A stretch of 63,873 nt of DNA from assembly GCA_011109175.1 (NCBI GenBank), contig RDEW01000044.1, forward strand, positions 163,397-227,269, read 5' to 3'. The notes below the pieces were generated by a model that searched no databases, had not been told where the DNA came from, and saw nothing but the letters and a program-made list of their open reading frames with translations. The translations under genes and the position numbers were made by a program. Of the stretch, positions 11,073 to 21,503 are shown in pieces. Each line of letters begins with the position of its first letter. The stretch's first letter is position 1. The DNA is from Dicyema japonicum. Its lineage: Eukaryota; Dicyemida; Rhombozoa; Dicyemidae.

Positions 11073-11760
11073 CTAAACGCCATCCCCAATGGAGCTTTGG
11101 GCACTTTTCTGGATGATGAATGCGTTAGAACTGGTATCTCTCTGCGGCTGGGACTAAAAGTTAGTGTACCTCACCCGTGCCGATGTGGCATCCTGATAGA
11201 CTGCTATGGCCTGCACCCTCTCGCCTGCAGGAGGAGCGCTGGCAGATCCCCAAGGCACAAGGCTCTGAATGAAATTGTCAGGCGAGCTATGGATGCTGCT
11301 GGATACTCGACCATTCTTGAACCGGTCGGGTTATGCAGAAGTGACGGGAAACGACCGGACGGGATGACCATATTTCCATTTGAGGCCGGGAAACCAATGG
11401 TTTGGGATGTGACATGTACAGACACGTTCGCCCAGAAAAATCTTCACGAGAGTGCTACTAGGGCCTGTTCAGCAACCCGTAAAGGCGGAGAAGGCCAAAT
11501 TCGTTAAATACGTCGACCTTCCCGATGATGTCAAATTTGTTCCCCTTGCTATGGAGACTTCCGGATCCTACTCCCCCTCTACACTCGAGTTTTTCGGACG
11601 TCTTGGAAACCGGATCACCTCGTGCACTGGAGATCTCCGTGAGCGCCGCTGGCTATTTGAGCGAATCTCGCTCGCAATTTTGAGAGGGAACAGCCACGCA
11701 GTGAGGGCGGCAACTACCTGACTTCTATTGTTTAATAATACTAAAAAGGAAAAAAAAAGA
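11073..11760 (+). pseudogene. LINE-A zinc-knuckle and RLE-like C-terminus
   Basis: Continues the RT frame past the TAG. It shows LGTFLDDECVRTGISLRLG, a cysteine/histidine cluster (CRCG...LHPLAC), RHKALNEIVRRAMDAAG, LCRSDGKRPDGMTIFPF and MVWDVTCTDTFA. The RPDG and WDVT pair is arranged like the PD-(D/E)XK core of restriction-like LINE endonucleases, so a site-nicking role is inferred. A frameshift near 11480 moves to the frame encoding AEKAKFVKYVDLP...LFERISLAILRGNSHAVRAA before a final TGA and short tail. Matching domains occur at 48565-48900, 32690-32960 and, for the last 40 codons, 2764 and 43074. Confidence 0.8.
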
Positions 11761-12186
11761 TTCTCAACCAAAAAAGGCTGAAACAGTGCCCGGTAGCGCT
11801 ATTTCAGATATGTAATAGACGTTCTACACTAATTGTCATTACGGCCTGCGATGTGTCAAAGCAGAGACAATTCCGTTTAGCTAAGGAGTTGGATCTTCTG
11901 CTTCTTGGAAGACAGAATTAACTACATGATGCATAAAAGTTGCCGATCTAGTTTTTTTTAATGGCCTTTTCACGAAAGCCATAATATTTATAGCTCCGCA
12001 TAAGCAGGACACTCACTTTAATTAAGTAAAAAACAGTTTATTTTAACTAATCGCAGAACCAAGGAATGATCTTCACTTCTTTTTTCTTTTTCTTGTGTGT
12101 GGGTCCTTTACTGACAATCCAGTTCCGCAGTGAGTATCCACTAATGCCGATCTAGTCCGTTTAGAAGAATTCCATTATGGTCGTTG
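11761..12186. other. no recognisable gene
   Basis: AT-rich. A short TTTTCACGAAAGCCATAAT stretch near 11968 resembles the inverted 3' end of LINE-B (compare 33535 and, in opposite orientation, 16255-16270), suggesting a trace of a LINE-B tail. Confidence 0.35.
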
Positions 12187-12417
12187 TTAAGCCCCACCAC
12201 GTTTATCGTTCATAGGAAGATGAGGTACCTTTGTGTAACTTTTAAATTTAAGTGTAGTTTCCTGTAGCGCGCTACCTGTGCAAAAGTAGAGAACTCTTTG
12301 AATTTTTAGCTGAGCCATGTTGCTTAAGACAAAGTCTTCAACTACATGGTTGAAAAAAAATTTATAGACTTCAAAGAGTTGGAGGAGGTGATCAAAAAGA
12401 TCCTGCGAAACTTCCAA
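12187..12417 (-). CDS. uncharacterised 76-codon ORF
   Basis: An open frame with helical, protein-like content (DLFDHLLQLFEVYKFF, VVEDFVLSNMAQLKIQRVL) and a basic C-terminus ending at a stop. It lies next to a tandem duplication. There is no family recognition and no support from a second copy. It could be a short exon or chance. Confidence 0.25.
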   Translation of the reverse strand: MEVSQDLFDHLLQLFEVYKFFFNHVVEDFVLSNMAQLKIQRVLYFCTGSALQETTLKFKSYTKVPHLPMNDKRGGA

Positions 12418-12447
12418 TTACTCAGTTTCAATACATTTGCATAAAGC

Positions 12448-12690
12448 ATTGCAATTGATATAAGAGAGACATATTGTGAGACGGAAAATTAAATTATGAT
12501 TTCTGACCCACGTGGGCTGTTCCTCATTGGATCCATGTCTGGGAGCTTGTATTGATTTATAGAAAAGATATTGCAATTGATATAAGAGAGACATATTGTG
12601 AGACGGAAAATTAAATTATGATTTCTGACCCACGTGGGCTGTTCCTCATTGGATCCATGTCTGGGAGCTTGTATTAAATTATAGAAAATA
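12448..12690. repeat. 122-bp tandem duplication, two copies
   Basis: Copy 1 is 12448-12569 and copy 2 is 12570-12690, nearly identical except at the 3' edge (GTATTGATT versus GTATTAAAT). The unit contains a palindromic CCACGTGG. It shows no coding signal. Confidence 0.85.
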
Positions 12691-14596
12691 TAAAGTTGAA
12701 AGTTATTTGAAATTAGCAATGAGGTCACCCCACTTGACAGGCGTTATATTTATCAATAATTGCTAAAACTCGAATTCTGATTATCTGGTCTCTGGTGGAC
12801 CTAAGGTTTAGACAAGTATGCCAACTCTGAAGGTATACATGTGGGCAAGTGCGTACCCCAAAATAGTTTCGGAACGTTGGGTTAAATCTTAAGAGTCCGA
12901 TCCTCAAAAGCAGTAAGAAAAAGTACTTGTTTTAAAACAAAAACAGCAGTTGTAATAAATTGGTTTTAGAAATTTAAGCTATTTTTTAAATCTATTTAAC
13001 ACAATTATTAATATAATATTAATATTTAAATTATAAATAAAAAGTACTAAAAATTTAATTTTGATCCCCGATGACGTGTTGTATTTGACAGAAGGGAGCT
13101 TAACGTTTCCTATCCATTTTTGATGGACTAACATAAAGAACTATGCTTATGTGGAGATGCTGAACCAAACCCTGCACCAACTAGGATAGTTTAACTAAAT
13201 GTAATTGGAACGAAGAATGAGATGACTGAACCTCTAAACTATATGGAGTTTTAGATCTATTTGATTGTAAATTGTCGTATTCTTTCTTGTTTTACTGAAT
13301 TTGATTGCCGATCAAATATATATGTCAGATAATTGGAAATTTGTTTTATTATTTCTAATTATTATAGCTTCCATTATTATTGTCGGTTGGATATCCTACA
13401 TTCGCCACAACAGAATTGGATCTGTTATTAAAGTCAAGAAATTATGAGTTTCTATAATTATCAACATTAGAAATAATTAGAAATAATCCACGCCATAGTT
13501 AATACTGAATCACTACATCATCTTATATTTGTGCATTTAATAGACTTTCCTCAATATCTGGTGATTCAACAGGGATTCTGAGATCTAACCCCCAAAAGAA
13601 ATTCTTTAATATTCCCTCCCTGAAGTATTATTATTAATTATTTTTAGGACATTTATATGTACAGAGGGTCTCATAATAAATTAGATTTGAACAAATTTGG
13701 ATTTTTAATCGAAAAAATTATTTTTTTTAAATTAAATTATTATTTACAAATCGGAATGAAAAAATACTTTATTTATTAAATTAAACACACTATTTGTATT
13801 TTAAAACAAAATATTAAATGTAACTCCTCAAGACTCCCCAAATTAAAGTTATCTATGACAAGTTTAGATGGATATTTTCGTGCTATTACCGCTAATGAAT
13901 TCTCTTTAATAACCAAAATAGTGGACACTCTGGCTCTTAAGGAAACTAAATTGGTTATGAACTGCTGACGAGTAATTACAGTATTAATTATAGATTAATA
14001 TCAGCCAATGTTTATTACTTTTAAACTATAATATTGACATTATATCACTTTTAGCGGCAAATATAATTGTTGGAAGAATATAAGTTATGAAACATAAATA
14101 ACAAGTAATAATAAACCGTAATAATTTCATTGTACAGGATGTCTTATTAGCTAATCATTATATAGACACTTCTTGGATCTATTTGTTTTTTTATTCCACT
14201 AATATTTGATTCTCTACTTAATGTATCTTATTATTGACATAATTATCCCTCAGACCTGAAGAGTACTAGTACTGGAGTATAAACTGCATTATATTTACAC
14301 ATTCCACCACGTTTCGAGAAAACTCAAACTCTGAAAATCTTTGTCGAGATTTTATCATCATAAAAGTAATAAAGAATTTTTTAGTAAGAAAATACAAAAT
14401 CTGGAAAATTAGAACAAAATATTTATATATTTGTTTTTAAAATGTGTAAGCTTTTTCAATTTTACATTTATTGAACCAATAAACACCGTCATATCCAAAA
14501 TGAAAAAGTTCCACTGATATAAGAAAAAATTTGATGTAAAAATTTAAAATCGTGGCAAATTAAAAAATTGACATTTTTGAGAGGATTTATCGTATT
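12691..14596. other. AT-rich, one tiny membrane ORF
   Basis: Long AT-rich interval with no convincing genes apart from the small single-pass membrane ORF listed at 13322-13447. 13060-13200 has somewhat higher complexity but no open frame. Confidence 0.4.
13322..13447 (+). CDS. 41-residue single-pass membrane peptide
   Basis: ATG to TGA. MSDNWK is followed by a strongly hydrophobic helix (FVLLFLIIIASIIIVGWIS) and a basic tail (YIRHNR...KVKKL), a type I-like orientation. It may be a free-standing small protein or the last, membrane-anchor exon of a larger gene, as at 63507-63700. Upstream sequence gives no clear preceding exon. Confidence 0.35.
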   Translation: MSDNWKFVLLFLIIIASIIIVGWISYIRHNRIGSVIKVKKL

Positions 14597-14752
14597 TTAA
14601 TTTTTCAGGAGACAATGGGATTTCCTTGTTGCATTCTGGATTAGGTATTTCTCAAAGAGTAAGGATGAAGATGGATTATAGTATATATTTACAAATTCAA
14701 AAATATCAGGGAATCTCTCTATACACTCGAACAGGATACACTGTGACATGCT
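14597..14752 (-). pseudogene. LINE-A RT fragment
   Basis: The minus strand encodes CILFECIERFPDIFEFVN, then YYNPSSSLLFEKYLI. These align with CILEACKERCPYIFELVN...YGKPSSLLHGDFI of the intact LINE-A RT. About 50 codons remain. Confidence 0.65.
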
Positions 14753-15039
14753 GAACTGGTTACCATCACTTTTCATTTGAAATCTGATAGCTATCATATT
14801 TAACCTACGTTCGTGCGATATTATTATTAAAGCACTCTCGAGAAAACATAAAATTTCCAAAAAAATTTTAAAACACAACAGACGGATCACCACATGTTAA
14901 CAAGCTCATGAAACAATACGCCATTATAAGTAACAAACCTTTCAAGAAAATGTATGGGCCTTCTCTATCCTCAATAAGACTGAAGAGAACATAGCCGATT
15001 AATTTAATCACACATTCAGATGTCAGTGAGGGCTTAAAA

Positions 15040-15334
15040 AGGATGATCAAGTTATCATTGAAGGCTTTAACACAAATCCTCGTCACCTCAAAACAGTCAT
15101 TTGCTCTATCGATTTACAAAAAGCCTTCGACTCTGTCTCAAGGAAAATCACAACCGGAAATTGTTTTTTTCCCCGTCAATCCCAATATAATACTTTGGCT
15201 TGTTCACTTCGTCATGGAAGAAGGGCCCGTTGATACATGGATGAAACCAAATCAGTTTCAAGAATACTACACAATTGTGTCCCACAAAGTTCCTCTTTAT
15301 AACCTGCCTTATTTAACTTATACATGTCCGATTT
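15040..15334 (+). pseudogene. LINE-C RT, part 1 (host of nested insertion)
   Basis: Reads VICSIDLQKAFDSVSRK (RT motif A with its aspartate), then after frameshifts VPQSSSL, a TAA, and PALFNLYMSDL (motif B' region). The protein breaks off exactly at MSDL, and the same codons resume at 16290 with MSDLPRPHDKDDFLLSYAD. A LINE-B insertion therefore separates the halves. Confidence 0.75.
15321..15334 (+). repeat. 14-bp target-site duplication, left copy
   Basis: TACATGTCCGATTT, identical to 16290-16303. The two copies bracket the 955-bp LINE-B insertion, and each continues the interrupted LINE-C reading frame on its own side. Confidence 0.85.
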
Positions 15335-15394
15335 GAAACAAATACGGGCAGTCCACAAGGAGACTCTCTTTCTCCTCTACTATTCACAATTTAT

Positions 15395-15967
15395 TTGGAA
15401 GCCGCTATGAGGGAACTTAGACCGTCATACCAAGGAAAGACGGAAGAAGTAATCTACGCGGACGATGTAGACCTAATTTCTGAAGACAAAGAGGTCCTGG
15501 AAAACCTATTAGAAAAAGCACCAGATGTACTAGGGAAATGGTTTCTTACTGTGAACAGAGAAAAAACAGAACTCACAGAGATAAGAAGGATGAGTAACGT
15601 CCTAGAAGAGAAGTGGCGACAAGTAAAGAAACTCGGTTCACTTATGGGAGATAGCGAAGATATTTTACGTAGGAAAACTCTAGCCAATGCTGCGTTATAT
15701 AAACTGAAGAATTTATGGCTCAATCAAAAAGGCATTGACACGAAAATGAGAATCCTACTATACGACTCATTCATAATACCCGTACTTTTATATAACGCTG
15801 GAACTTGGGCGACCTCATCAGCGGATATGAAAAAACTAGACTCGTTCCACAGAGGTCAGCTGAGAAAAATAACAGGAACTACTTGGCCTACGAGAATATC
15901 TAGGAATGCCCTAACCCTAACCCTAAAAAAACCAATAAGCTTATTACTTGAAGACCTATCAGCTTAG
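15395..15967 (+). CDS. LINE-B RT C-terminal half
   Basis: A 190-codon frame with IYADDVDLISEDKEVLENLL (catalytic YADD), LGKWFLTVNREKTEL, ILLYDSFIIPVLLYNAGTW and LDSFHRGQLRKITGTTWP. It ends early because of a 23-bp addition near 15944-15966. Past that point 15968-16250 continues with RWRLFGHVLRIE, GRPRTTLP and, after another shift, NADDLDSMRALARNRGAW, the normal C-terminus of the family (compare 42652-43005). It is inactive as it stands. Confidence 0.8.
   Translation: MEAAMRELRPSYQGKTEEVIYADDVDLISEDKEVLENLLEKAPDVLGKWFLTVNREKTELTEIRRMSNVLEEKWRQVKKLGSLMGDSEDILRRKTLANAALYKLKNLWLNQKGIDTKMRILLYDSFIIPVLLYNAGTWATSSADMKKLDSFHRGQLRKITGTTWPTRISRNALTLTLKKPISLLLEDLSA
15909..15926 (+). repeat. (CCCTAA)3 telomere-like stretch
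   Basis: Three perfect CCCTAA units inside the LINE-B RT frame, where related copies have unrelated codons. They are read in frame as ALTLTL. The A-run and filler that follow suggest a repaired break rather than original element sequence. Confidence 0.7.
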
Positions 15968-16289
15968 AAGTACTGGAATCCCGATGGAGGCTCTTCGGAC
16001 ACGTGCTGAGGATTGAATTAACTTCCCCACCGAACATATCTATGGAAACATACTATGTTAGTCAAGAAGGCCGCTATCGGGGAAGACCAAGAACAACACT
16101 GCCAATAGTCTTACAAAAAGACCTGGTCAGTATAAAAAAAACCTAACAAATGCCGACGACCTGGACAGCATGAGAGCCTTGGCTAGGAACAGGGGAGCAT
16201 GGAAAAGGATGACATCTAACCTTGTTTCTTTTGCTGCACATGCGGGGCTATAATTAGTATGGCTCTTGTGAAGTGCTTAAATAAATAAA

Positions 16290-16620
16290 TACATGTCCGA
16301 TTTACCACGACCCATGATAAAGACGATTTTCTCCTATCATATGCTGATACCAATTAGTCGGATCCCACGATCAAGATATCTCCAAGGCATCAGAAAATCT
16401 GGGGATCACCTTCAACACACACATGTCGTTTGCATCTCACGTCGACGAAATCTCTGGAAATGTTCAAAAAAGCAAAGGATAATCAAAACTATTTTCGGTG
16501 GCTTTGAAATTGTTGTACAAACAATTCATTGAGCCATCTGTCTGCTATTCGTGTACGTCATGGGGAATCAATCTTCCTGTACGAACAATCAAAGAATTTG
16601 GTACATTCAGGCCTTAACAG
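16290..16620 (+). pseudogene. LINE-C RT, part 2
   Basis: Resumes the interrupted element: right-hand duplication, MSDLPRPHDKDDFLLSYAD (YADD region), then NLGITFNTHMSFASHVDE, LKLLYKQFIEPSVCY and SWGINLP. These are thumb and post-RT segments, also present at 40850-41100 and 17790-17850. Stops and shifts are present. Downstream, 16621-16790 has a further decayed tail containing the 31-bp block shared with 15927-15957. Confidence 0.75.
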
Positions 16621-16650
16621 TCACTACTACTAGTAAACTCGGAAAACTAG

Positions 16651-16681
16651 AAAAACCAATAAGCTTATTACTTGAAGACCT
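16651..16681 (+). repeat. 31-bp block shared with 15927-15957
   Basis: AAAAACCAATAAGCTTATTA and the following CTTGAAGACCT are identical at 15927-15957 and 16651-16681, although one lies in LINE-B and the other in LINE-C. In the LINE-B copy, removing a 23-bp part of it restores the reading frame PISLEVLESRW. Confidence 0.7.
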
Positions 16682-16978
16682 TTCCGACAAAATGGAAAGG
16701 GATTTGCTACTCTTTACAGGCAGTGCAACTCTAAACAATACATAACCACGACGTGTAGTATGAGAAGGGTATACATCATCCCTCTCCAATTCCTATCCCC
16801 GAAACCACCCTGCCCGCAGAGAAGTTGTTTTGGATCCCAGAAGGCGCACGATGAGAAAATGAGAAATCTGATTGAGGCCTTCGAGATCACTTAATTAATT
16901 TAGTAATTAAATTAACTATTGGTGTTCTATGGTTAATAATGAATATATCACTTTTCTCAAAAGATCAGACACTCTCGA

Positions 16979-17310
16979 TTGGGTTGAACACTCAACTATA
17001 TGTTGCTAGTCACAAGATAACATGCCCCACAAATTCTGGTTCTTCAAATACGACTTTACTTTTTGAGTGTGATAGGGCATTATCAATTACAACCACTAAT
17101 AATCCGTCCTTAGTAAGCATTCCGTTCTTAGTAAGCTTAACTGAGTCATTCTNTTGGGATGAACACTCGACTATATGTTGCTAGTCAAAAGATAACATGC
17201 CCCACAAATTCTGGTTCTTCAAATACAACCTCACTTTTTGAGTGTGATAGGGCATTATCAATTACAAACACTAATTGTCCGTTCTTAGTAAGCTTAACTG
17301 AGTCATTCTG
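16979..17310. repeat. direct repeat around single n at 17153
   Basis: 16979-17152 and 17154-17310 are near-identical apart from an extra AGTAAGCATTCCGTTCTT in the first copy. They are separated by one n. This is probably an unmerged contig overlap rather than a genomic duplication. Confidence 0.8.
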
Positions 17311-17789
17311 AATCAATTCCAAGCACTCTCCATTTTAAAAATATCTCTGCCAACATTGTTATGCAAGATTCCAAACTACCGATGCATCCAGTGATATGGA
17401 TACTTGCACCTTTGGACCTAGCAGATATCAGTTCCACGACGAAACCTTCATTCTGATTGAGCAGTATGGAAATTGTGATTACTATCATGCATAAACAGAC
17501 TAGCTGTATTGTTTGATTGCCGAAAGGGAAGCTTTAGTGAAATTCTTTTCGTTTCTCCTCATTATCATCATCATTTTTTTCGAAATTTGTTCTTTTAAAT
17601 TCCTTAACCAAGTTACAAGTCTCTTTCTAAATCATAAAATTTTCAAATTCAATAAAAAGTAAAAATCAATATTCAAAACAAATTGTATAGTATAACTAAA
17701 CAGATTGGGACGACAGATCCATGAAATAAAGATTTCAGCTATGTTCTGAAAATTAATGTGATATATGTTATTTATTGTTTGATCCTCAT

Positions 17790-18020
17790 ATCCTCAAACA
17801 ATTCATTGAGCCATCTTTCATCTATGCTAATCCCATTTCACCCACATTGCTGTCAGCAATGCCAACACCATTTGACTCCATCTCTTTAGGATTGGACGCA
17901 TCTCGCCACAAAAAAGTGTGAACCACAAGAGAGGCTCTGGTTGAGGCAGAGGCTGGAAATGACGATTATCTGATGTAAAGCTTTCGCCATTCTGTCGTCC
18001 TAGTAAACTCACTAATAATG
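17790..18020 (+). pseudogene. LINE-C post-RT fragment
   Basis: The frame reads KQFIEPSFIYANPISPTLLS, matching YKQFIEPSVCYSCTSWGINL at 16505-16580. About 70 codons remain and are degraded. The minus-strand 61-codon frame over it is a shadow. Confidence 0.5.
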
Positions 18021-18839
18021 ATTAACAAAGTAAATTGTCTAATTATCGGATTTTGATCAAGATTTCTGGTAATAACTCTCTTTCTATTAGAATAAGATTG
18101 TGCCGTCTTCTTGTTATTTCCCATCTAAACATCAGTTTAAATATCTCCGTTATAGTCTAATGGGATGTCTTCACGGCATGCCAGTTCCACATGTTGATAG
18201 GTAGCAGAGGTGTACTCTTCATCAGAAACCTTCTTCCCGTATTTGTGTTCAATTAGCATGGTTTCGAAAGTCAACATTGGGTTCTTCCATACATCTGAAG
18301 ACCACATAATTTATCTTTTTTGCAATTAGTTTTATCTAGCGATTATTGAGTATGAGTGGTCTTGAAAAACTGAATATCTATGTGTCCTTGTTGCTTATTC
18401 TATATTTTAGACGAGAATTCCTGGGATTGTAGCCAAATGCCATATCCTTGATTTAATTGCTCGTAGAATCCCCGACTTCAAGCCAACTGCCTTTCCAGAT
18501 TTTTATGGAACTAGAAGAGCATCAGTTCACTATTGAAGTGACTGAGGAAAGTCTTTTCCTAAAAGTCTTCCTGCATGAATATAACCTCCCTTAATTTGCA
18601 GGTTTGAGAGTCGTAAGCAGTTACTGTATTTTACGCTCAAAATTATCAAATTCATGAAGTTCAATATTAATTAGTCCAATATAATAGATATATTGGGAAA
18701 TTCGTTACAGGGGTATATCTAGTTACCACTGAATCAAAAAATATAGTTACTGTCGAATTGGAACTAATCCTTCAAACATCATGTTTATTCGCATCCACAA
18801 TTGTGAGATGTTCTAGGAAAATTCATGACAGTAAATTCC
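18021..18839. other. no recognisable gene
   Basis: AT-rich with no open frame or repeat that I can link to other parts of the window. Confidence 0.5.
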
Positions 18840-19140
18840 GTAATCGTGATGCATTCCAAGTGACCTCATGTTCGACAGGTGTTCCTTCCGCGTGGGAGAG
18901 CATGATCGTACAGGACGACTTACTGAATTTACGGGACCACATTCAAAAATCTAGTTTCACAAGGGTCTCCAAAGAAGTTGCCCGGTTTGACTTTCCCCAC
19001 ACATCCACCGCTCCGTAACTCTGAAAGCCTTCTTCCATTTCCTAGATTTTACTCATAGTTGTCAAACATATCATCCCATGAGGCACATGCAAATGATAAA
19101 CATGGCTCGATTCACTGGGATGTCGATCTTTTTCAACTTC
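18840..19140 (-). mobile_element. LINE-A amino-terminal fragment
   Basis: Aligns base by base over long stretches with 1590-1830 (shared GCATTCCAA, CTCATG, AGGGYCTCCA, CATTTCCT blocks in the same order). On the minus strand it reads HLECITITEF and upstream segments of the same N-terminal region. It is heavily decayed. Confidence 0.55.
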
Positions 19141-19393
19141 AAGGTGTATAATGGAACTTTTGAACTAATTCAAGAAATAAAAATTATTTGTTAGAGATCA
19201 CCAGATATCTCTAATTTACTATCTTTATGTATCATTTAATATACTATATTGATTATATTTATTATTTAACCTCGTTTTAATGATTAAGTTTATTGACAAC
19301 AATACATCACGTACAATTTTGAAATTTTACTTTTTTAATTAATTGATATAAAATTTGATATTTACTATTAATTTCATAATTAAATATGGATTG

Positions 19394-19639
19394 ATGAGTA
19401 ACGTCGTCATTAATAATTCATTACTGCGAACTATTTTTCCCGGGAACAATGTCGTTTCCTGGAGACAAGTTCTGAAATATTGGAACGAGTCATGGTCAAG
19501 AAGTTATTTAGTTTTGTTACCTTTGGTTTTTGGAATAATTTTAATTTTTAATCACCGCGAATCCGGATTGTCTCAAAAACTTAAAAAAACAAACTGCAAA
19601 GAACAAGATGCTAAAACTAATTTCGATGTCTTTGATTAA
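19394..19639 (+). CDS. 81-residue membrane protein ORF
   Basis: ATG to TAA. It has a soluble N-terminal part (FPGNNVVSWRQVLKYWNESW), one hydrophobic segment (YLVLLPLVFGIILIF) and a charged cytoplasmic-like tail rich in Lys/Asp (SGLSQKLKKTN...DAKTNFDVFD). No family is recognised. It resembles in layout the anchor exons at 13.3, 44.2 and 63.5 kb. It could be a complete small gene or a terminal exon. Confidence 0.35.
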   Translation: MSNVVINNSLLRTIFPGNNVVSWRQVLKYWNESWSRSYLVLLPLVFGIILIFNHRESGLSQKLKKTNCKEQDAKTNFDVFD

Positions 19640-20539
19640 TTAGCATGATGATTTACTTCTCAAATAAAGTGAGTTCTGCCTAATCTGAGATGAGTTAAGG
19701 AAACATTCTAATCCTTCACAAAGGGCTTAATTAAAGTATTATCAAGAACTCTCGAGATCTCATAACTTATTCCTATCATTCGTTTTTTACAGTTTCTTTT
19801 AAGAATAGCCTCCATTAAAAGTACGATCACTCTCTTTTGCCAAATAATAACAACATATTTCCTGTATTTCAGACAAGGCATAAAACATTGCCAATAGACG
19901 TGATAGTTCTGGGTAAATTGTTGAAGTTTGGATTACTAAGCAGAACTCAATCCAAGAAATTTCTGTACCTAAAAAATCGATAACATATTATCGTTCTGTT
20001 ATTTTGTTATTCGACAAATCATAAAAAACTGGAAATTCTCTAATTCCGTAATAGACAATTTAATAAGTTCTTTCACAAGATTTATCTTGGAACTAATATT
20101 CACGTATAGTCAAAAGACCAGATAAAGCGACGTTTCATATAAGCACGTGATTCTCTAAGGTTCATGATTTTTTCCAGATATTGGAGGAATAGAGGGTAAG
20201 TTCGTTATAAGTTCAGAGAAATCTACAGGTGAGATGGTGGACAATAGCGGCCATAAGAATGACAAAATGCAACTCCAATTGTGTGGAAACGGAGATACAA
20301 TAATCCATCCCCACAGATACTTTGAAAATGTTCAAAGCAGTCATTATGATTTTTTACTTTTTAGGAACAATGTAAGTAAACCCATTCAAGTTTGTAACAC
20401 TTAAATACATTTTATTGCATAAAATTGCTTAATGATCAATGAATAGTGTTAGAGATTTATTGAACAACTCTGTAATATATAATTCAAATAATGACAAACT
20501 TTATTAAACATAAAAATCAAAGAAAATGGTAAGAGTGGT
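19640..20539. other. no recognisable gene
   Basis: AT-rich, with only short frames and no repeats recognised elsewhere in the window. Confidence 0.5.
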
Positions 20540-21056
20540 GCAATGCGGCATCCTAAATTGAATATTTTTGTTTGTTTCTTCTGTTCCTTCTCTTTCCTTT
20601 TGTCTCTAGGGAGATTAAATCGTTGTCGTGCGTCATGTGGTTCAGCAATGATCTTAAATTATATACAAAAAGACTGCACTTTCTTTAAGTCAGTGCGGCA
20701 TCCTAAATTGAATATTTTTGTTTGTTTCTTCTGTTCCTTCTCTTTCCTTTTGTCTCTAGGGAGATTAAATCGTTGTCGTGCGTCATGTGGTTCAGCAATG
20801 ATCTTAAATTACATACAAAAAGACTGCACTTTCTTTAAGTCAGAGCATGCGAAGACTGCTAGAAGAGACCGGGATAACCTGCATTTTTTCATTCGGATAT
20901 TACGGTGGTTTTTTAGTTTAATAAATTTAATAGTCAAAAATGATCTACGCCGACATAATCGACGTTGCGTTGTCTCTCATGATTCCACATAGATCAACTG
21001 GAGGCGTCACCGAGTGTCACATGCGTCGTAGCTTTTTAGTTTAGCAAGGCGTCCTA
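20540..21056 (-). repeat. dispersed repeat family R1, copy 1
   Basis: Shares colinear blocks with 22440-22900: CTTCTGTTC, CGTGCGTCATGTGG, GCATGCGAA, GCCGACATAATYGACGTT and GATCAAYTGGAG. Shorter parts occur at 47570-47720 and 58862-59040. On the minus strand several copies keep the peptide HMTHDN and a basic/acidic tail, so the family may derive from a protein-coding element. The forward 149-codon frame is a by-product of an internal tandem duplication. Confidence 0.65.
20544..20843. repeat. 150-bp tandem duplication
   Basis: 20544-20693 and 20694-20843 differ by about one base. It lies inside copy 1 of repeat family R1 and is absent from copy 2, so it arose after dispersal or in assembly. 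Confidence 0.85.
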
Positions 21057-21057
21057 A

Positions 21058-21247
21058 CTGAGGCTACCATTATACAGTTTTACCAGTCCTCCCGGTATAC
21101 TTATAGGTGAGTGTTTGAATAGGGCCGTGGAGATCTTGACTTGTCTCACTATCTGAGGCTACCGTTATACAGTTTTACCAGTCTTCCCGGTATACTTATA
21201 GGTGAGTGTTTGAATAGGGTCGTGGAGATTTTGACTTGTCTCACTAT
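21058..21247. repeat. 95-bp tandem duplication
   Basis: 21058-21152 and 21153-21247 differ at a handful of positions. The second copy supplies the C-terminal codons of the minus-strand ORF at 21165-21503. Confidence 0.85.
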
Positions 21248-21503
21248 TCTTCAACTTGCGAATAGTAGCTAATACCTCTTTTATGACTTTAATCTGTAAA
21301 GCAGTGGGTTTTAACAGGCTCATAATCTCGGTGAGTAAATGTCGGTGATCAAGTCCGATGTCCCTGTGCACTCGCGGTAAACACAGCAAACCGTCCATCG
21401 GGGGAAAGGCAACGGCCATTTCGAAATAGTCCTCTCCACACCTCGTTTTGTTATGGTTAGGATTCGTCGACGTCTTAACGAAGAGTGCGAGTTTTCCAAG
21501 CAA
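21165..21503 (-). CDS. 112-codon ORF downstream of gag-like region
   Basis: An open frame with protein-like content: HNKTRCGEDYFEMAVAFPPM, LPRVHRDIGLDHRHLLTEIM, then LKPTALQIKVIKEVLATIRK (helical). It follows, on the same strand and about 140 bp downstream, the zinc-knuckle region at 21640-22130, so it is probably the distal part of the same retrotransposon ORF1 after a frameshift. The function of this segment is unknown. Confidence 0.4.
   Translation of the reverse strand: MLGKLALFVKTSTNPNHNKTRCGEDYFEMAVAFPPMDGLLCLPRVHRDIGLDHRHLLTEIMSLLKPTALQIKVIKEVLATIRKLKNSETSQNLHDPIQTLTYKYTGKTGKTV

Larger units (their letters stand above)
15335..16289 (+). mobile_element. 5'-truncated LINE-B insertion
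   Basis: A 955-bp insertion bounded by the 14-bp duplications. It begins inside the RT (GSPQGDSLSPLLFTIYLEAA), carries YADDVDLIS, the connector and ESRWRLFGHVLRIE, and ends with GTGCTTAAATAAATAAA, the simple-repeat tail typical of this family (compare 43030-43055 and, inverted, 44715-44745). A 5' truncation, 3' tail and perfect target duplication together indicate target-primed reverse transcription. Confidence 0.85.

Noticed and set aside
5288-15305. TAA at the same RT position (SPL-stop-P) in two LINE-C copies as a functional signal
   Set aside because: The copies are diverged and otherwise full of lesions. A TCA to TAA change at one Ser codon is easy to obtain twice.
17827-18012. 61-codon minus-strand ORF
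   Set aside because: The forward strand encodes a LINE-C fragment here (KQFIEPS...), so the minus frame is a shadow.
20543-20992. 149-codon forward ORF with a duplicated cysteine-containing peptide
   Set aside because: It is created by a 150-bp tandem duplication inside repeat family R1, and the conserved frame of that family is on the other strand.
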